From the NCBI GenBank assembly GCA_964615305.1, contig CAZTNA010000002.1:186001-250000 (forward strand): a stretch of DNA of 64,000 bases, read 5' to 3'. The notes beneath the pieces are model-generated. The model made no database searches, was not told where the DNA came from, and worked only from the letters and a program-made list of their open reading frames with translations. Positions within the stretch are counted from its first letter, which is position 1. Each line of letters begins with the position of its first letter. Source of the stretch: Bog-950 sp964615305. GTDB taxonomy: Bacteria; Bacteroidota; Bacteroidia; Chitinophagales; LD1. The position numbers were made by a program, and so were the translations under genes. Shown here piece after piece: positions 27,357 through 35,941 of the stretch.

Positions 27357-27656
27357 ATCGGCTAAAGCCGATGGCCATGCAGGATAAACGGAATAAATGC
27401 ACTTTAATAATGCGGGCTTAAGCCCGCTATTAAACAAACTGTATTTGTTCCGCTTATCATGCATTTTATTACCGTTGGTTTTAACCAACAAGAAAAGAAA
27501 AATGCAAAAGCCTCTGAATAATGCGGGCTTAAGCCCGCTGTTAAACAAACTGTATTTGTTCCGCTTATCATGCATTTTATTGCCGTTGGTTTTAACCAAC
27601 AAGAAAAGAAAAATGCAAAAATCTGATGGGTTTTATGGCCGCTGGTTTTAACCAAC
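27357..27656. repeat. REP-like palindrome cluster A-B-C-B-C-C' on the other side of the transposase
   Basis: Palindromes lie at 27357-27372 (A), 27412-27427 (B), 27474-27489 (C), 27523-27538 (B), 27585-27600 (C) and 27641-27656 (C with one arm mismatch). The B-to-C block recurs with a period of 111 bases, linkers included. Open frames across this block arise from the repeats. No gene is seen between the transposase start and 27680. Confidence 0.88.
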
Positions 27657-27679
27657 GAGGGAGAAAAAAAGATTAAAAC

Positions 27680-28615
27680 CTACTCCCCAAAAAACTTCTC
27701 CAAAGCCTCTTTGGTTTTCAAGGGCTCTTCCATCATAGGGCAGTGGCCGCACTGGTCAAAAACTACCAACCGGCTTCCCTTAATATCGCGCTCAAAACGG
27801 TAGGCATGGTCAACCGGTATTATTTCATCTTGCTTACCCCACACTATAAGTGTAGGCACTTTTATTTGTTCAATAAGTGATGTATCAGGAAACTGGTGCG
27901 ACAATGCCAAATGAAGCATGTGTGCCAAATTACCCTCTCTGTTAGTCAGTTTATTATTAAACACCACCCGCTCTTCCTTTATCAAATCATCTTTAAAATA
28001 CGCCTTGCGTATGCCGCTCCAACTCATAAACAGCGGCATGCCTTTATCGAACAACCGCTGAAACGATTTGAACTTAAACATGGCCAGTTTGCCCGCTACT
28101 TTTTCGGCATCGTACCCTGCGGGGTTCAGCAACACCGCCTTGCGCACTTTATCGGGGTGAGCCAGCGCGGTGTACCAGCTTACCGCACCGCCCATGCTGT
28201 TGCCCACTACATACACCGAATCAAGATGAAGAGTATCGAGTATAAAAGTCATGTAGTCGCGGTAATCCTGTAAAAAATCTTCCCCCTCCTTCACCTCCGG
28301 AAAATCAGAAAGCCCGAAACCCGGCAGATCAATACTTATAACTCTGTATTTGTCTTTAAACATAGCGGCCAAATCGGTAAAGTTGGTATAAGAGCCACCA
28401 AAACCATGTATCAGCAAAAGCGGTTGCCCGCTGCCTTCTTCTACATAATGAACCTCTGCCCCGCGCCAGTTTAAAAAGTGCGAATTGGGCGAAGCCAGTT
28501 CGCGCTTAGCATCTGCTTTAGAAATAATGCGGTTGGGCTGTAACATAAACACAGCTACCGGAATAATAATTAGCAGAGCCACCAGCCCTGCTAAAGCAAT
28601 AAAGAATTTTTTCAT
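27680..28615 (-). CDS. alpha/beta hydrolase, membrane anchored
   Basis: The 311-residue protein begins with a membrane segment (FFIALAGLVALLIIIPVAVFML) and then an alpha/beta-hydrolase domain. The oxyanion HGFGGSYTNF, nucleophile elbow VVGNSMGGAVSW, acid VWGKQDEIIPVD and base DQCGHCPMMEEP are all present, so it should be active. Substrate unknown. It follows the Mur ligase gene by 52 bases on the same strand. Confidence 0.9.
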   Translation of the reverse strand: MKKFFIALAGLVALLIIIPVAVFMLQPNRIISKADAKRELASPNSHFLNWRGAEVHYVEEGSGQPLLLIHGFGGSYTNFTDLAAMFKDKYRVISIDLPGFGLSDFPEVKEGEDFLQDYRDYMTFILDTLHLDSVYVVGNSMGGAVSWYTALAHPDKVRKAVLLNPAGYDAEKVAGKLAMFKFKSFQRLFDKGMPLFMSWSGIRKAYFKDDLIKEERVVFNNKLTNREGNLAHMLHLALSHQFPDTSLIEQIKVPTLIVWGKQDEIIPVDHAYRFERDIKGSRLVVFDQCGHCPMMEEPLKTKEALEKFFGE

Positions 28616-28667
28616 GGGGTAATTAGTATATATATGTAAACAACTACGGTGTTTAAAAGTTTAGCCA

Positions 28668-30032
28668 TCATTTTGCAGCCAAAATTTTGTCGGTTAACTC
28701 CTGCAAATTCATTCCCGAAAAATTACCACTGCTCATCAGCAGTAGGTTTTTACCGCTCCACTCCTGCTCCAGCAAAAATGTTTGCAGGGTTTCTTTGTTG
28801 GTTATCACCTGCAGGTTTTCGTTGTTAAACGCTTCGCGAACAAAAGCGGAATCTAAAGGCGGCAACTTTTTGTGTGCTACGGTTTCAGCATCTAAATACA
28901 CCACGGGTATATCGGCCTGGTTCATGCAGTTAGCATACTGCTCTAAAAAATCTTTGCTTAAACTGCTAAACGTGTGCAACTCCATTACCGCTACAAGGGC
29001 ATTGCTGCCAAACTGATGTTTCATAGCGTTTACCGTTGCTTTGAGTTTAGAGGGCGAGTGCGCAAAATCTTTGTAAATCACCGTGCCGTTATTTCTGCCT
29101 AAAAACTGTAACCGGTTGGCGGCCCCTTCAAAGGTAGAAATAGCTCGGTAGAAACCCTCATCACTCACTCCTATTTCGTTGCACAGGTTTTTAGCCCCGG
29201 CAATATTTTGCAGATTGTGTTCGCCAAATATTTTAAGCGGCACTTCGCCTTGCGCAGTAATTAAACAGGTAGTGTTGCCGCGCAACACATACTCATGTGT
29301 GCTGTAAGCGCGGGTGCGCACTTTCTCTTCAAAGTGATTAAAAATTTTCTTCAACTCCTCGTCATCGCTAAACCAGGTTAAAAAACCCCACGGTTCCATA
29401 CTATACGCAAACCGCTCAAACTGTTTTACATACTCATCGTAATCCGGAAACACATTAATATGGTCCCACGCTACACCGGTAATAAGTGCTGCATGGGGCT
29501 TGTAAAACAAAAACTTCGACTCGCGGTGAACAGGCGAAGCAAGGTATTCATCACCTTCTAAAACTATAATAGGAGCATCGTCACTCAACCGCACACCGGT
29601 ATCGAACCCCTGCACCTTAGCGCCTACCAAATAGTCGAACCGGTAATTGTTTTCGCGCAGCACATGCATTACCATAGCGGTAATACTTGTTTTGCCGTGG
29701 CTGCCGGCCACCACCACCCGCTGCTTATTTTTCGAAACTTCATAAATGTATTCGGGAAACGAAAACACCTTTATGCCCAACTCCTGCGCTTTCAGCAATT
29801 CAGTATTGTCTTCGCGGGCGTGCATGCCCAATATCACGGCATCTAAATCAGCCGAAATGTTTTCTGCAAAAAAACCCATCTGCGCGGGCAAAATACCTTC
29901 GCGTTCCAGATTCGACTTAGCCGGGTCGGTGATTTTGTCATCGCTGCCTGTAACCACATACCCCTTTCTGCGTAATACAATGGCCAAATTGTGCATTACC
30001 GCACCTCCAATGGCTATAAAATGAACCCTCAT
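28668..30032 (-). CDS. Mur ligase family protein (Mpl-like peptidoglycan ligase)
   Basis: This 454-residue protein has a MurC/Mpl N-terminal Rossmann domain (VHFIAIGGAVMHNLAIVL), the ATP-binding P-loop VVVAGSHGKTSITAM, a central domain with ALITGVAWDHINVFPDYD, and a C-terminal domain with DFAHSPSKLKATV. The sequence looks closer to Mpl, which joins recycled murein tripeptide to UDP-MurNAc, than to the essential MurC. The N-terminus lacks extra targeting. Together with mltG (30450) and mtgA (36428) the window holds three wall enzymes, but they are not in one operon. Confidence 0.87.
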   Translation of the reverse strand: MRVHFIAIGGAVMHNLAIVLRRKGYVVTGSDDKITDPAKSNLEREGILPAQMGFFAENISADLDAVILGMHAREDNTELLKAQELGIKVFSFPEYIYEVSKNKQRVVVAGSHGKTSITAMVMHVLRENNYRFDYLVGAKVQGFDTGVRLSDDAPIIVLEGDEYLASPVHRESKFLFYKPHAALITGVAWDHINVFPDYDEYVKQFERFAYSMEPWGFLTWFSDDEELKKIFNHFEEKVRTRAYSTHEYVLRGNTTCLITAQGEVPLKIFGEHNLQNIAGAKNLCNEIGVSDEGFYRAISTFEGAANRLQFLGRNNGTVIYKDFAHSPSKLKATVNAMKHQFGSNALVAVMELHTFSSLSKDFLEQYANCMNQADIPVVYLDAETVAHKKLPPLDSAFVREAFNNENLQVITNKETLQTFLLEQEWSGKNLLLMSSGNFSGMNLQELTDKILAAK

Positions 30033-30159
30033 TTGTGAATAATACGTTTACTTCAAAAAAATATTCTGATACATTCGCGCAATAAACCACATAGGTTATA
30101 CGTTCGTAAATTACAAAGCAAGCATAAAAATTTTCAAACCCTTTAAAACCAAAGACAGT

Positions 30160-30288
30160 ATGAAAACCATGAAAAAAATAGTTTTAGCAGCAGTGGCCAT
30201 AGGCTTTATAGCTCTTTCGAGCTGCGAAAAACACACCTGCCCTACTTACAGCAAAAGTGTTGTTAAGACTGAGCGCGTAAACAGTTAA
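30160..30288 (+). CDS. 42-residue lipoprotein
   Basis: A short frame (too short for usual ORF calling) starts MKTMKKIVLAAVAIGFIALS and continues SCEKHTCPTYSKSV to a TAA at 30288. The lipobox LSSC puts the lipidated cysteine at residue 22, leaving a 21-residue mature peptide with one more cysteine. A strong terminator starts 28 bases after the stop, which supports a real gene. Tiny lipoproteins with a CPTYSK-like tail look familiar from Bacteroidota, but no function is known to me. An alternative start is the Met at codon 4. Confidence 0.7.
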   Translation: MKTMKKIVLAAVAIGFIALSSCEKHTCPTYSKSVVKTERVNS

Positions 30289-30315
30289 TAAAAATTGTTT
30301 TAAAAATTGGCTATT

Positions 30316-30345
30316 AAAGGCCGCCCTGCACCGGGCGGCCTTTTT
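30316..30345 (+). terminator. rho-independent terminator of the 42-residue lipoprotein gene
   Basis: AAAGGCCGCCC and GGGCGGCCTTT form an 11-base stem with loop TGCACC followed by T5. It ends the small plus-strand transcript and may also serve the reverse direction for the converging mltG gene. Confidence 0.9.
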
Positions 30346-30400
30346 GCTTTGCATTACACCCTTGTATTTAGCCACATTACACTTGGCTACTGCCTGTTGG

Positions 30401-30420
30401 GTTTGTTTTATGAAACAAAC
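30401..30420. repeat. 8-4-8 inverted repeat downstream of mltG
   Basis: GTTTGTTT and AAACAAAC flank TATG, a perfect dyad 30 bases beyond the mltG stop. Without a clear T-run on the minus strand it is only a weak terminator candidate. Confidence 0.35.
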
Positions 30421-30449
30421 AGTAAAAAGATAACGGAGCCGTAATAACG

Positions 30450-31469
30450 CTAATAGATGCTCATAGCATTCAGCTTTTTGCGGTACAGAGCCGCTACTTT
30501 CATTTGCTCTTCGTATGTTTCTGAAAAAAGCGAATAACCGCTCATATCGGGGTTGGCACAAAAATACAAGAACTTGTGCTCTTCAAAATTCAGCACAGCA
30601 TCAATAGACTTTTTGCGGGGCATACAAATTTGCCCGGGGGGCAAGCCTGCATACATATAGGTGTTGTATGGCGAATCAAATTGTTTGTGATAGTTAGTTA
30701 CTCTTCGAGCATCAAAATCGCGGGTGGCAAATACAAGAGTTGGATCGGCCTGCAAGGGCATACCTATTCGCAATCGGTTTACATACACACCGGCCACTGT
30801 GGGCAGTTCTTTATCACGAATTACTTCGCGCTCGGTAATAGATGCCAAAGTAGTAACCTGTGCCTGAGTTAAGTTCAGCATAGCCGCTTTCGCCTTTCTG
30901 TCTTCGTTCCAAAACTTATCGTAAGCAGTTTTCATTTTTTCAAAAAACTTTTGCTGCGATATGTTCCAATACAAATTATAGTTGTCAACTATAAAGCGAG
31001 AAAGAATTTGATTGGTATCTACTCTATACTGCTGGCAAAACTTGTTGTCATTTAACCTGGCAAGTAACTGAACAGAGTCTAACTCAAGAGTTCGCCCTAC
31101 CAGCCCGGCAAATTCAGCTTTGGTGCGTATGTTGTAAATAACAAGTGTAACCGGTGTTTGCAAACCTGCCCTTAGTATGTTTACAATCTGACGGTTGTCC
31201 ATTTTAGGCGTAAACACATAATAGCCCGGCTTTATTTTTTTAGGGTATTGCTTCAATTTACTTACCAGGGCAAAAGTTCTCTCGTTCTTTAGCACCTGGT
31301 TTTGGCGGAGAATATTCAGCACATCGCTGTAACTTGATCCGGTTGAAATTTTTATAGATACCCTTTTTTGGGTGTTAATATTTGGTGTCATAAACACGTA
31401 GTACCCCACCCCACCTGCCAGCAACACAGCTGCCAGGGCAAGCACAAGAAATATTTTAAGTATCCGCAT
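30450..31469 (-). CDS. mltG: endolytic murein transglycosylase MltG
   Basis: I use the ATG at 31469 (339 aa), before MRILKIFLVLALAAVLLAGGV, the single membrane anchor; an upstream in-frame start would add ten unlikely residues. The YceG-like domain carries ASITEREVIRDKELP with the catalytic Glu, and VAGVYVNRLRIGMPLQADPT, both family hallmarks. MltG cuts nascent glycan strands and so ends chain growth. It is divergent from rlmH, and their starts are only 47 bases apart. Confidence 0.96.
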   Translation of the reverse strand: MRILKIFLVLALAAVLLAGGVGYYVFMTPNINTQKRVSIKISTGSSYSDVLNILRQNQVLKNERTFALVSKLKQYPKKIKPGYYVFTPKMDNRQIVNILRAGLQTPVTLVIYNIRTKAEFAGLVGRTLELDSVQLLARLNDNKFCQQYRVDTNQILSRFIVDNYNLYWNISQQKFFEKMKTAYDKFWNEDRKAKAAMLNLTQAQVTTLASITEREVIRDKELPTVAGVYVNRLRIGMPLQADPTLVFATRDFDARRVTNYHKQFDSPYNTYMYAGLPPGQICMPRKKSIDAVLNFEEHKFLYFCANPDMSGYSLFSETYEEQMKVAALYRKKLNAMSIY

Positions 31470-31503
31470 AAACCGGGCTAATATATCAAGCCGCGTCAAA
31501 GGT

Positions 31504-31511
31504 TAGTTTTG
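31504..31511 (+). promoter_or_regulatory. -7 element TAGTTTTG next to the rlmH start
   Basis: TAGTTTTG ends 5 bases before the rlmH ATG at 31517. If used, transcription would start at or very close to the ATG, giving a leaderless or near-leaderless mRNA. No good -33 TTTG is visible upstream. Confidence 0.45.
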
Positions 31512-31516
31512 TCTTT

Positions 31517-31987
31517 ATGAAAATTACCCTTTTGGTAGTAGGCAAAACATCTTCGGCAGAAGTAAAAAATATTTGTTCCGATTATCTGAAACGTATCAAC
31601 CGCTATACTAAAGCCGAAGAAGTTGTAATAGACTTACCTACACAAAAAATAGCAGATAAAGAGAAATTAAAAAGCAAAGAGGGTGAGTTGATACTTAAAA
31701 AAGTAAATGCTGCAGACTTCTTAATACTTCTTGATGACAAAGGAAAAGAGTACGATTCAGTGGCATTTAGCCGGTACGTAGAAGCATTGCAAAATCAAAG
31801 TCAGAAACATGTGTTGTTTGTAGTAGGTGGGGCGTTTGGGTTTAGCCATGCTGTTTACAAACGGGCAAATACAACACTCAGTTTGTCGAAAATGACTTTC
31901 AGCCATCAAATAATTCGGGCTATATTTTTAGAGCAACTTTACCGGGCATACAGTATTATACATGGCGAGCCGTATCACCACGAATAG
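31517..31987 (+). CDS. rlmH: 23S rRNA (pseudouridine(1915)-N(3))-methyltransferase
   Basis: The 156-residue protein has the SPOUT pattern of RlmH: ITLLVVGKT at the start, FVVGGAFGFSHAVY for the SAM-binding knot, and the near-invariant end LYRAYSIIHGEPYHHE. It methylates pseudouridine 1915 in helix 69 of 23S rRNA in whole ribosomes. It converges with the CoA-transferase genes downstream. Confidence 0.98.
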   Translation: MKITLLVVGKTSSAEVKNICSDYLKRINRYTKAEEVVIDLPTQKIADKEKLKSKEGELILKKVNAADFLILLDDKGKEYDSVAFSRYVEALQNQSQKHVLFVVGGAFGFSHAVYKRANTTLSLSKMTFSHQIIRAIFLEQLYRAYSIIHGEPYHHE

Positions 31988-32048
31988 CCACTTACCACAC
32001 AGGCACTAAACAACTGTAATTCGAAAGCAAAACCGGATAGTTTGAAAA

Positions 32049-32705
32049 CTAAACATCCATTGTTTTCAGGTGGCTGCTGATAACCAGTTTGCCGAGTGTT
32101 TTAGCTTTAATCTCGTCCACCGTAATGCCGGGGGCTATTTCGGTTAAATGAAACGCGCCATCTTTAATATCATAAAAACCTAATTCGGTAAGCACGCGTT
32201 GAATACACTTTTTACCTGTAAGCGGCAATGTGCAGGCAGGCAATAGTTTCGATTCGCCCTTAGGGTTGGTTTGCATCATAGTAACAATTATGTTTTTGGC
32301 AGATGCTACCAAATCCATAGCGCCTCCCATTCCTTTAATCAGTTTGCCGGGTATTTTCCAGTTGGCTATGTCGCCATTTTCAGAAACTTCCATGGCGCCT
32401 AACACAGTAAGGTCTATACGCTGCGAACGAATCATGCCAAAACTATATGCTGAGTCGAACAAGACTGAGCCGGGTAAAGTGGTAATAGTCTGTTTTCCGG
32501 CATTAATAAAATCAGGATCAACCTCGGCTTCTGTAGGAAAAGGCCCCATGCCCAGTAATCCGTTTTCCGATTGCAATACTACATCTATTCCTTTGGGTAT
32601 ATAGTTGGCCACCAAAGTAGGTATACCAATTCCCAAGTTCACATAATACCCATCTTGAAGTTCACGGGCTACACGTTGCGCTATTTGCTCTTTACTTAAT
32701 GCCAT
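32049..32705 (-). CDS. scoB: 3-oxoacid CoA-transferase subunit B
   Basis: This 218-residue beta subunit has YYVNLGIGIPTLVANYIP and SENGLLGMGPFP, where the Glu forms the covalent CoA thioester. Together with subunit A (70 bases upstream) it moves CoA from succinyl-CoA to acetoacetate or a similar acid, as in ketone body or butanoate use. The exact substrate is not set by sequence alone. Confidence 0.95.
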   Translation of the reverse strand: MALSKEQIAQRVARELQDGYYVNLGIGIPTLVANYIPKGIDVVLQSENGLLGMGPFPTEAEVDPDFINAGKQTITTLPGSVLFDSAYSFGMIRSQRIDLTVLGAMEVSENGDIANWKIPGKLIKGMGGAMDLVASAKNIIVTMMQTNPKGESKLLPACTLPLTGKKCIQRVLTELGFYDIKDGAFHLTEIAPGITVDEIKAKTLGKLVISSHLKTMDV

Positions 32706-32774
32706 ACTATATTCAGTTTATTGCTTGTGGTCTAAGATTTAATGTTCTTCTTAATTTATTTCTAACAACCGTCA

Positions 32775-33467
32775 TTACTTTCTAACTGTTCTCTGCTCAA
32801 TGCGTTTTTCGTATTGTTCACCTTTAAAAATCCGGTTTACAAAAATACCCGCAGTATGTATCTCATTCGGGTTTAACTCACCTTCATTTACCAGTTCTTC
32901 TACCTCTGCAATAGTAATTTTGCCGGCCATAGCCATCATAGGGTTAAAGTTGCGGGCAGTTCCACGAAAAATCAGATTGCCGGCTGTATCTCCCTTCCAG
33001 GCTTTTACTATGGCAAAATCTGCTTTTAGTGTAACTTCCATTAAGTACTCTTTACCCTCAAACACACGAGTTTCTTTTCCTTCGGCCACTTCGGTTCCTA
33101 CACCTGCCGGAGTAAAAAAAGCCGGCATGCCATAGCCCGCCATCATACAGTGAGTAGCTAATGTGCCTTGTGGTATTAGTTGCACCTCCAGTTCACCTGA
33201 AAGAAGTTGACGTTCAAACTCGGCATTTTCGCCCACGTAGCTGCTAATCATTTTTTTAACCTGCCGTGTTTTTAGCATTAAACCAATACCAAAATCATCA
33301 ACTCCGGCATTGTTACTAATGCAGGTTAAACCTTTTACTCCTTTGCGAATGAGCGCAGAAATACTGTTCTCGGGTATTCCACAAAGCCCAAATCCGCCTA
33401 TCATTAATACAGCGTTATCCGGAATATCTTTTACTGCTTCATCAGCGTTGGCTACTACTTTATTCAT
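32775..33467 (-). CDS. scoA: 3-oxoacid CoA-transferase subunit A
   Basis: The 230-residue alpha subunit starts with MNKVVANADEAVKDIPDNAV and has the CoA-transferase I motif MIGGFGLCGIPENSISALI, plus GMPAFFTPAGVGTEVAEGKE. It lies ahead of scoB in the same orientation. The 3-gene run DUF4296 lipoprotein, scoA, scoB is spaced by 49 and 69 bases and may be one operon. Confidence 0.95.
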   Translation of the reverse strand: MNKVVANADEAVKDIPDNAVLMIGGFGLCGIPENSISALIRKGVKGLTCISNNAGVDDFGIGLMLKTRQVKKMISSYVGENAEFERQLLSGELEVQLIPQGTLATHCMMAGYGMPAFFTPAGVGTEVAEGKETRVFEGKEYLMEVTLKADFAIVKAWKGDTAGNLIFRGTARNFNPMMAMAGKITIAEVEELVNEGELNPNEIHTAGIFVNRIFKGEQYEKRIEQRTVRK

Positions 33468-33516
33468 AGTTATTGATTTAGGGTTATGCTTTTAGGGTTT
33501 ATCAGATTGCGGTTTT

Positions 33517-33855
33517 TTACTTATTAGCTTGAGCCTCACGTTTAGTTAATTCGTTTAATACTTCGGCATATACTTCATCCATCAACTTCGGATTGGCTTC
33601 ATAAAAGGCCAAACTCTCCTTAAACTTTTGCTCACCTATTCCATGGTTTTTAAAAATTTGTGCATGCAATTCGGCTGTTACTATCTTTTCGTCTAAACCC
33701 TCCTGCGCTTTTTGCTCTGCTACTGCATCTGCTATGTGCACATCTGTTAGCAGCATTTTCATTTTCTCGGGTGGCAGAACATGTTCCGGTATAGTAATCT
33801 TATCGTTCTTGCACGATGTAGCAAAAAGCAGTAAGAAAGGAATTAGCCACTTCAT
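33517..33855 (-). CDS. DUF4296 lipoprotein
   Basis: The 112-residue protein has a short lipoprotein signal (LLLFATSCKND) and the DUF4296 segment PPEKMKMLLTDVHIADAVAE followed by FKNHGIGEQKFKESLAFY. The family is small, mostly restricted to Bacteroidota, and of unknown function. Its start is 35 bases from the divergent YggS gene. Confidence 0.88.
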   Translation of the reverse strand: MKWLIPFLLLFATSCKNDKITIPEHVLPPEKMKMLLTDVHIADAVAEQKAQEGLDEKIVTAELHAQIFKNHGIGEQKFKESLAFYEANPKLMDEVYAEVLNELTKREAQANK

Positions 33856-33890
33856 ATATTCGTACGGGCTAAAATAGAATTACTGAGTAA

Positions 33891-34556
33891 ATGAATTTTG
33901 AAAACTACCAACGTATTTTAGATGAATTAAAACCGTATAGCGCGCAACTCATTGCTGTGTCTAAAACAAAACCACAGCACGCTATTCTTGAGTTATACAA
34001 CCATGGCCAAAGGCATTTTGGCGAAAATAAAGTGCAAGAAATGGTGGCCAAGCAGGCACAACTTCCTTATGATATACAATGGCATTTGATTGGTCACCTG
34101 CAAAGCAATAAAGTAAAGTATGTAGCACCATTTGTTACTATGATTCACTCTGTTGACAGCTTAAAACTTCTACAGGAAATAGATAGGCAGGCACAGAAAA
34201 ATAATAGAGTTATTGATTGCCTGCTGCAAATTCATATTGCCCGAGAAGAAACAAAGTACGGCTTAGCCCCTGACGAATTACACCAAATATTAAACACCGG
34301 TGAAATTGGATTGTTGCAAAACATACGAATTTGCGGCTTCATGGGAATGGCCACACTTACCCACAACCAATCATTAATCGAAGATGAATTTGCCGGTTTA
34401 AAAACATTGTTTGACGAAATAAAAGAAAAGTATTTTGAACCAGTTTCGTATTTCAGACATTTGAGCATGGGTATGAGTTCAGATTATCCAATAGCACTCC
34501 GACACGGAGCTACCTTTGTAAGAGTGGGTAGTTTGCTTTTTGGTGATAGGGGTTAA
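33891..34556 (+). CDS. YggS family PLP homeostasis protein
   Basis: The protein (221 aa) shows the single-domain TIM barrel family YggS/PROSC: LIAVSKTKPQ with the PLP-binding lysine, HFGENKVQEM, WHLIGHLQSNKVK, and LSMGMSSDYPIAL near the end. It binds pyridoxal phosphate and acts in vitamin B6 and amino-acid balance rather than as a known enzyme. It is alone on its transcript or in front of ccmC. Confidence 0.96.
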   Translation: MNFENYQRILDELKPYSAQLIAVSKTKPQHAILELYNHGQRHFGENKVQEMVAKQAQLPYDIQWHLIGHLQSNKVKYVAPFVTMIHSVDSLKLLQEIDRQAQKNNRVIDCLLQIHIAREETKYGLAPDELHQILNTGEIGLLQNIRICGFMGMATLTHNQSLIEDEFAGLKTLFDEIKEKYFEPVSYFRHLSMGMSSDYPIALRHGATFVRVGSLLFGDRG

Positions 34557-34577
34557 CGGATATTTTAACTAAGCAAT

Positions 34578-34607
34578 TTTGCTGTCTCTTATTTTCGAGT
34601 AGGTTTG
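34578..34607 (+). promoter_or_regulatory. promoter of the ccmC-ccmD genes
   Basis: TTTG at 34578-34581 and TAGGTTTG at 34600-34607 are spaced by 18 bases, close to the Bacteroidota TTTG-N19-TAnnTTTG pattern. The ATG of ccmC is 21 bases further on. Confidence 0.65.
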
Positions 34608-34628
34608 GCGCCATCTAAACATAGGGTT

Positions 34629-35711
34629 ATGAATTGGCTTTACAGTAAATGGTGGAAATGGCTCGCTGTGGCATTGCTGATTCATGCATTAGTTGGCAAC
34701 TTTCTTATAAAACTTGGTCCCGGAATTACTAAGGTTTCACCGGTTGCATTTTATACTGATTCTGTTTATTCATTTACCATTAGTACCTACCATGCGCACC
34801 TTGCCGATCCGAAAGCGGGGAAAGTGCAGCTTTGGTTTAAAAACAAAAGCAACTACTACCCCGTTTTATTCAAGATATTGAATAATGAAACAATACAAGC
34901 CAATTTTTCAGTTACATCATTACAACAAGATAGTTTTACCCCCGCCAGTTTCGATGTGGTAATAAACAATGAAATGGACGGAACATTTGCTTTGCGTGAC
35001 GCGCTTACTTTAGTAAAGGCAACCGATATTGATTCTACATTTACTACTGCTGCTTTACCCGTTGAACCTGAAGTAAAAAACAACAAGAGCCAACTGGCCT
35101 CGTTCCCCTACCGCGAAATTCTTTACGAAACCATTCGCAACACATTTTATCATGTTCCTATGTGGTTCGCCATGACCATGCTTTTAACCGCTTCGCTTTA
35201 TGCCAGCCTTATGTTTTTGCTAAAGCAAGAAAAACAATATGATGTTTTGGCTAACGAAGCTGTAATTACCTCATTGCTGTTTGGCACATGCGGTTACCTT
35301 ACCGGTTTGCTTTGGAGTAAATATACCTGGTATATTGGCGTAAGTTGGGGCGATGTTGTTCGTCAACTTCTGTTAGAAGACATTAAAATGGCTGCGGCAT
35401 TAGTGGCTATGTTCTTTTATTTTGCTTATCTGATATTACGCAACTCAATAACTGACGAAAAGAAACAAGCGCAAGTAGCCGCTTTCTATAATGTGTTTGC
35501 GTATGTTGTGTTTATTCTTTGTGTTTTTGTATTGCCGCGCCTTACAGATAGTATGCACCCCGGTAATGGAGGAAACCCCGCCTTTAGTAAGTATGACTTA
35601 GACAGCACGTTGAGACTGTTTTTTTACCCCGCTGTAATCGGATGGATACTACTCGGGTTCTGGATTCTATCTATACAAATTCGTATTAAGTTTTTACAAC
35701 AAAAAAACTAA
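34629..35711 (+). CDS. ccmC: cytochrome c biogenesis protein, CcmC/CcsA-like
   Basis: I start it at the ATG at 34629 (360 aa), which begins MNWLYSKWWKWLAVALLIHA. A large loop after the first membrane segment precedes five or so more segments. RNTFYHVPMWFAMTMLL keeps the CcmC histidine and the region WSKYTWYIGVSWGDVVRQLL takes the place of the tryptophan-rich haem-binding WWD segment in a degraded form. It probably helps present haem to apocytochromes. A CcmD-like gene follows 3 bases after the stop. Confidence 0.85.
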   Translation: MNWLYSKWWKWLAVALLIHALVGNFLIKLGPGITKVSPVAFYTDSVYSFTISTYHAHLADPKAGKVQLWFKNKSNYYPVLFKILNNETIQANFSVTSLQQDSFTPASFDVVINNEMDGTFALRDALTLVKATDIDSTFTTAALPVEPEVKNNKSQLASFPYREILYETIRNTFYHVPMWFAMTMLLTASLYASLMFLLKQEKQYDVLANEAVITSLLFGTCGYLTGLLWSKYTWYIGVSWGDVVRQLLLEDIKMAAALVAMFFYFAYLILRNSITDEKKQAQVAAFYNVFAYVVFILCVFVLPRLTDSMHPGNGGNPAFSKYDLDSTLRLFFYPAVIGWILLGFWILSIQIRIKFLQQKN

Positions 35712-35714
35712 ACC

Positions 35715-35915
35715 ATGAAACATATTCTGTCTCTCTTTTTCATGCTCCTCTCCTTTTCTGTATTTGCACAAGGCGACACAGGCAGCAACGATTTTTTTAA
35801 AAGTAATTTGAAAGTTTATGTAGTTATTGGCGTAGGTATAATAATACTCAGTTGCTTATTTGCCTTTTTATTTGCGCTTGAAAGAAGGCTGAAGATTTTG
35901 GAAGAAAAAAAGTAA
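35715..35915 (+). CDS. ccmD: CcmD family protein
   Basis: This 66-residue protein has a signal-like N-terminal segment and one clear membrane helix (VYVVIGVGIIILSCLFAFLF) followed by a basic end ERRLKILEEKK, the build of CcmD, which supports release of holo-CcmE during cytochrome c maturation. It starts 3 bases after ccmC, the usual order. Confidence 0.85.
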   Translation: MKHILSLFFMLLSFSVFAQGDTGSNDFFKSNLKVYVVIGVGIIILSCLFAFLFALERRLKILEEKK

Positions 35916-35941
35916 ACATAAGAGCGCTAAAATTTCGAAGC

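Noticed and set aside
27324..27655. Open frames with repeated MLVKTNGNKMHDKRNKYS-type segments
   Set aside because: They are translations of the palindrome B/C blocks and their linkers and do not code for a protein.
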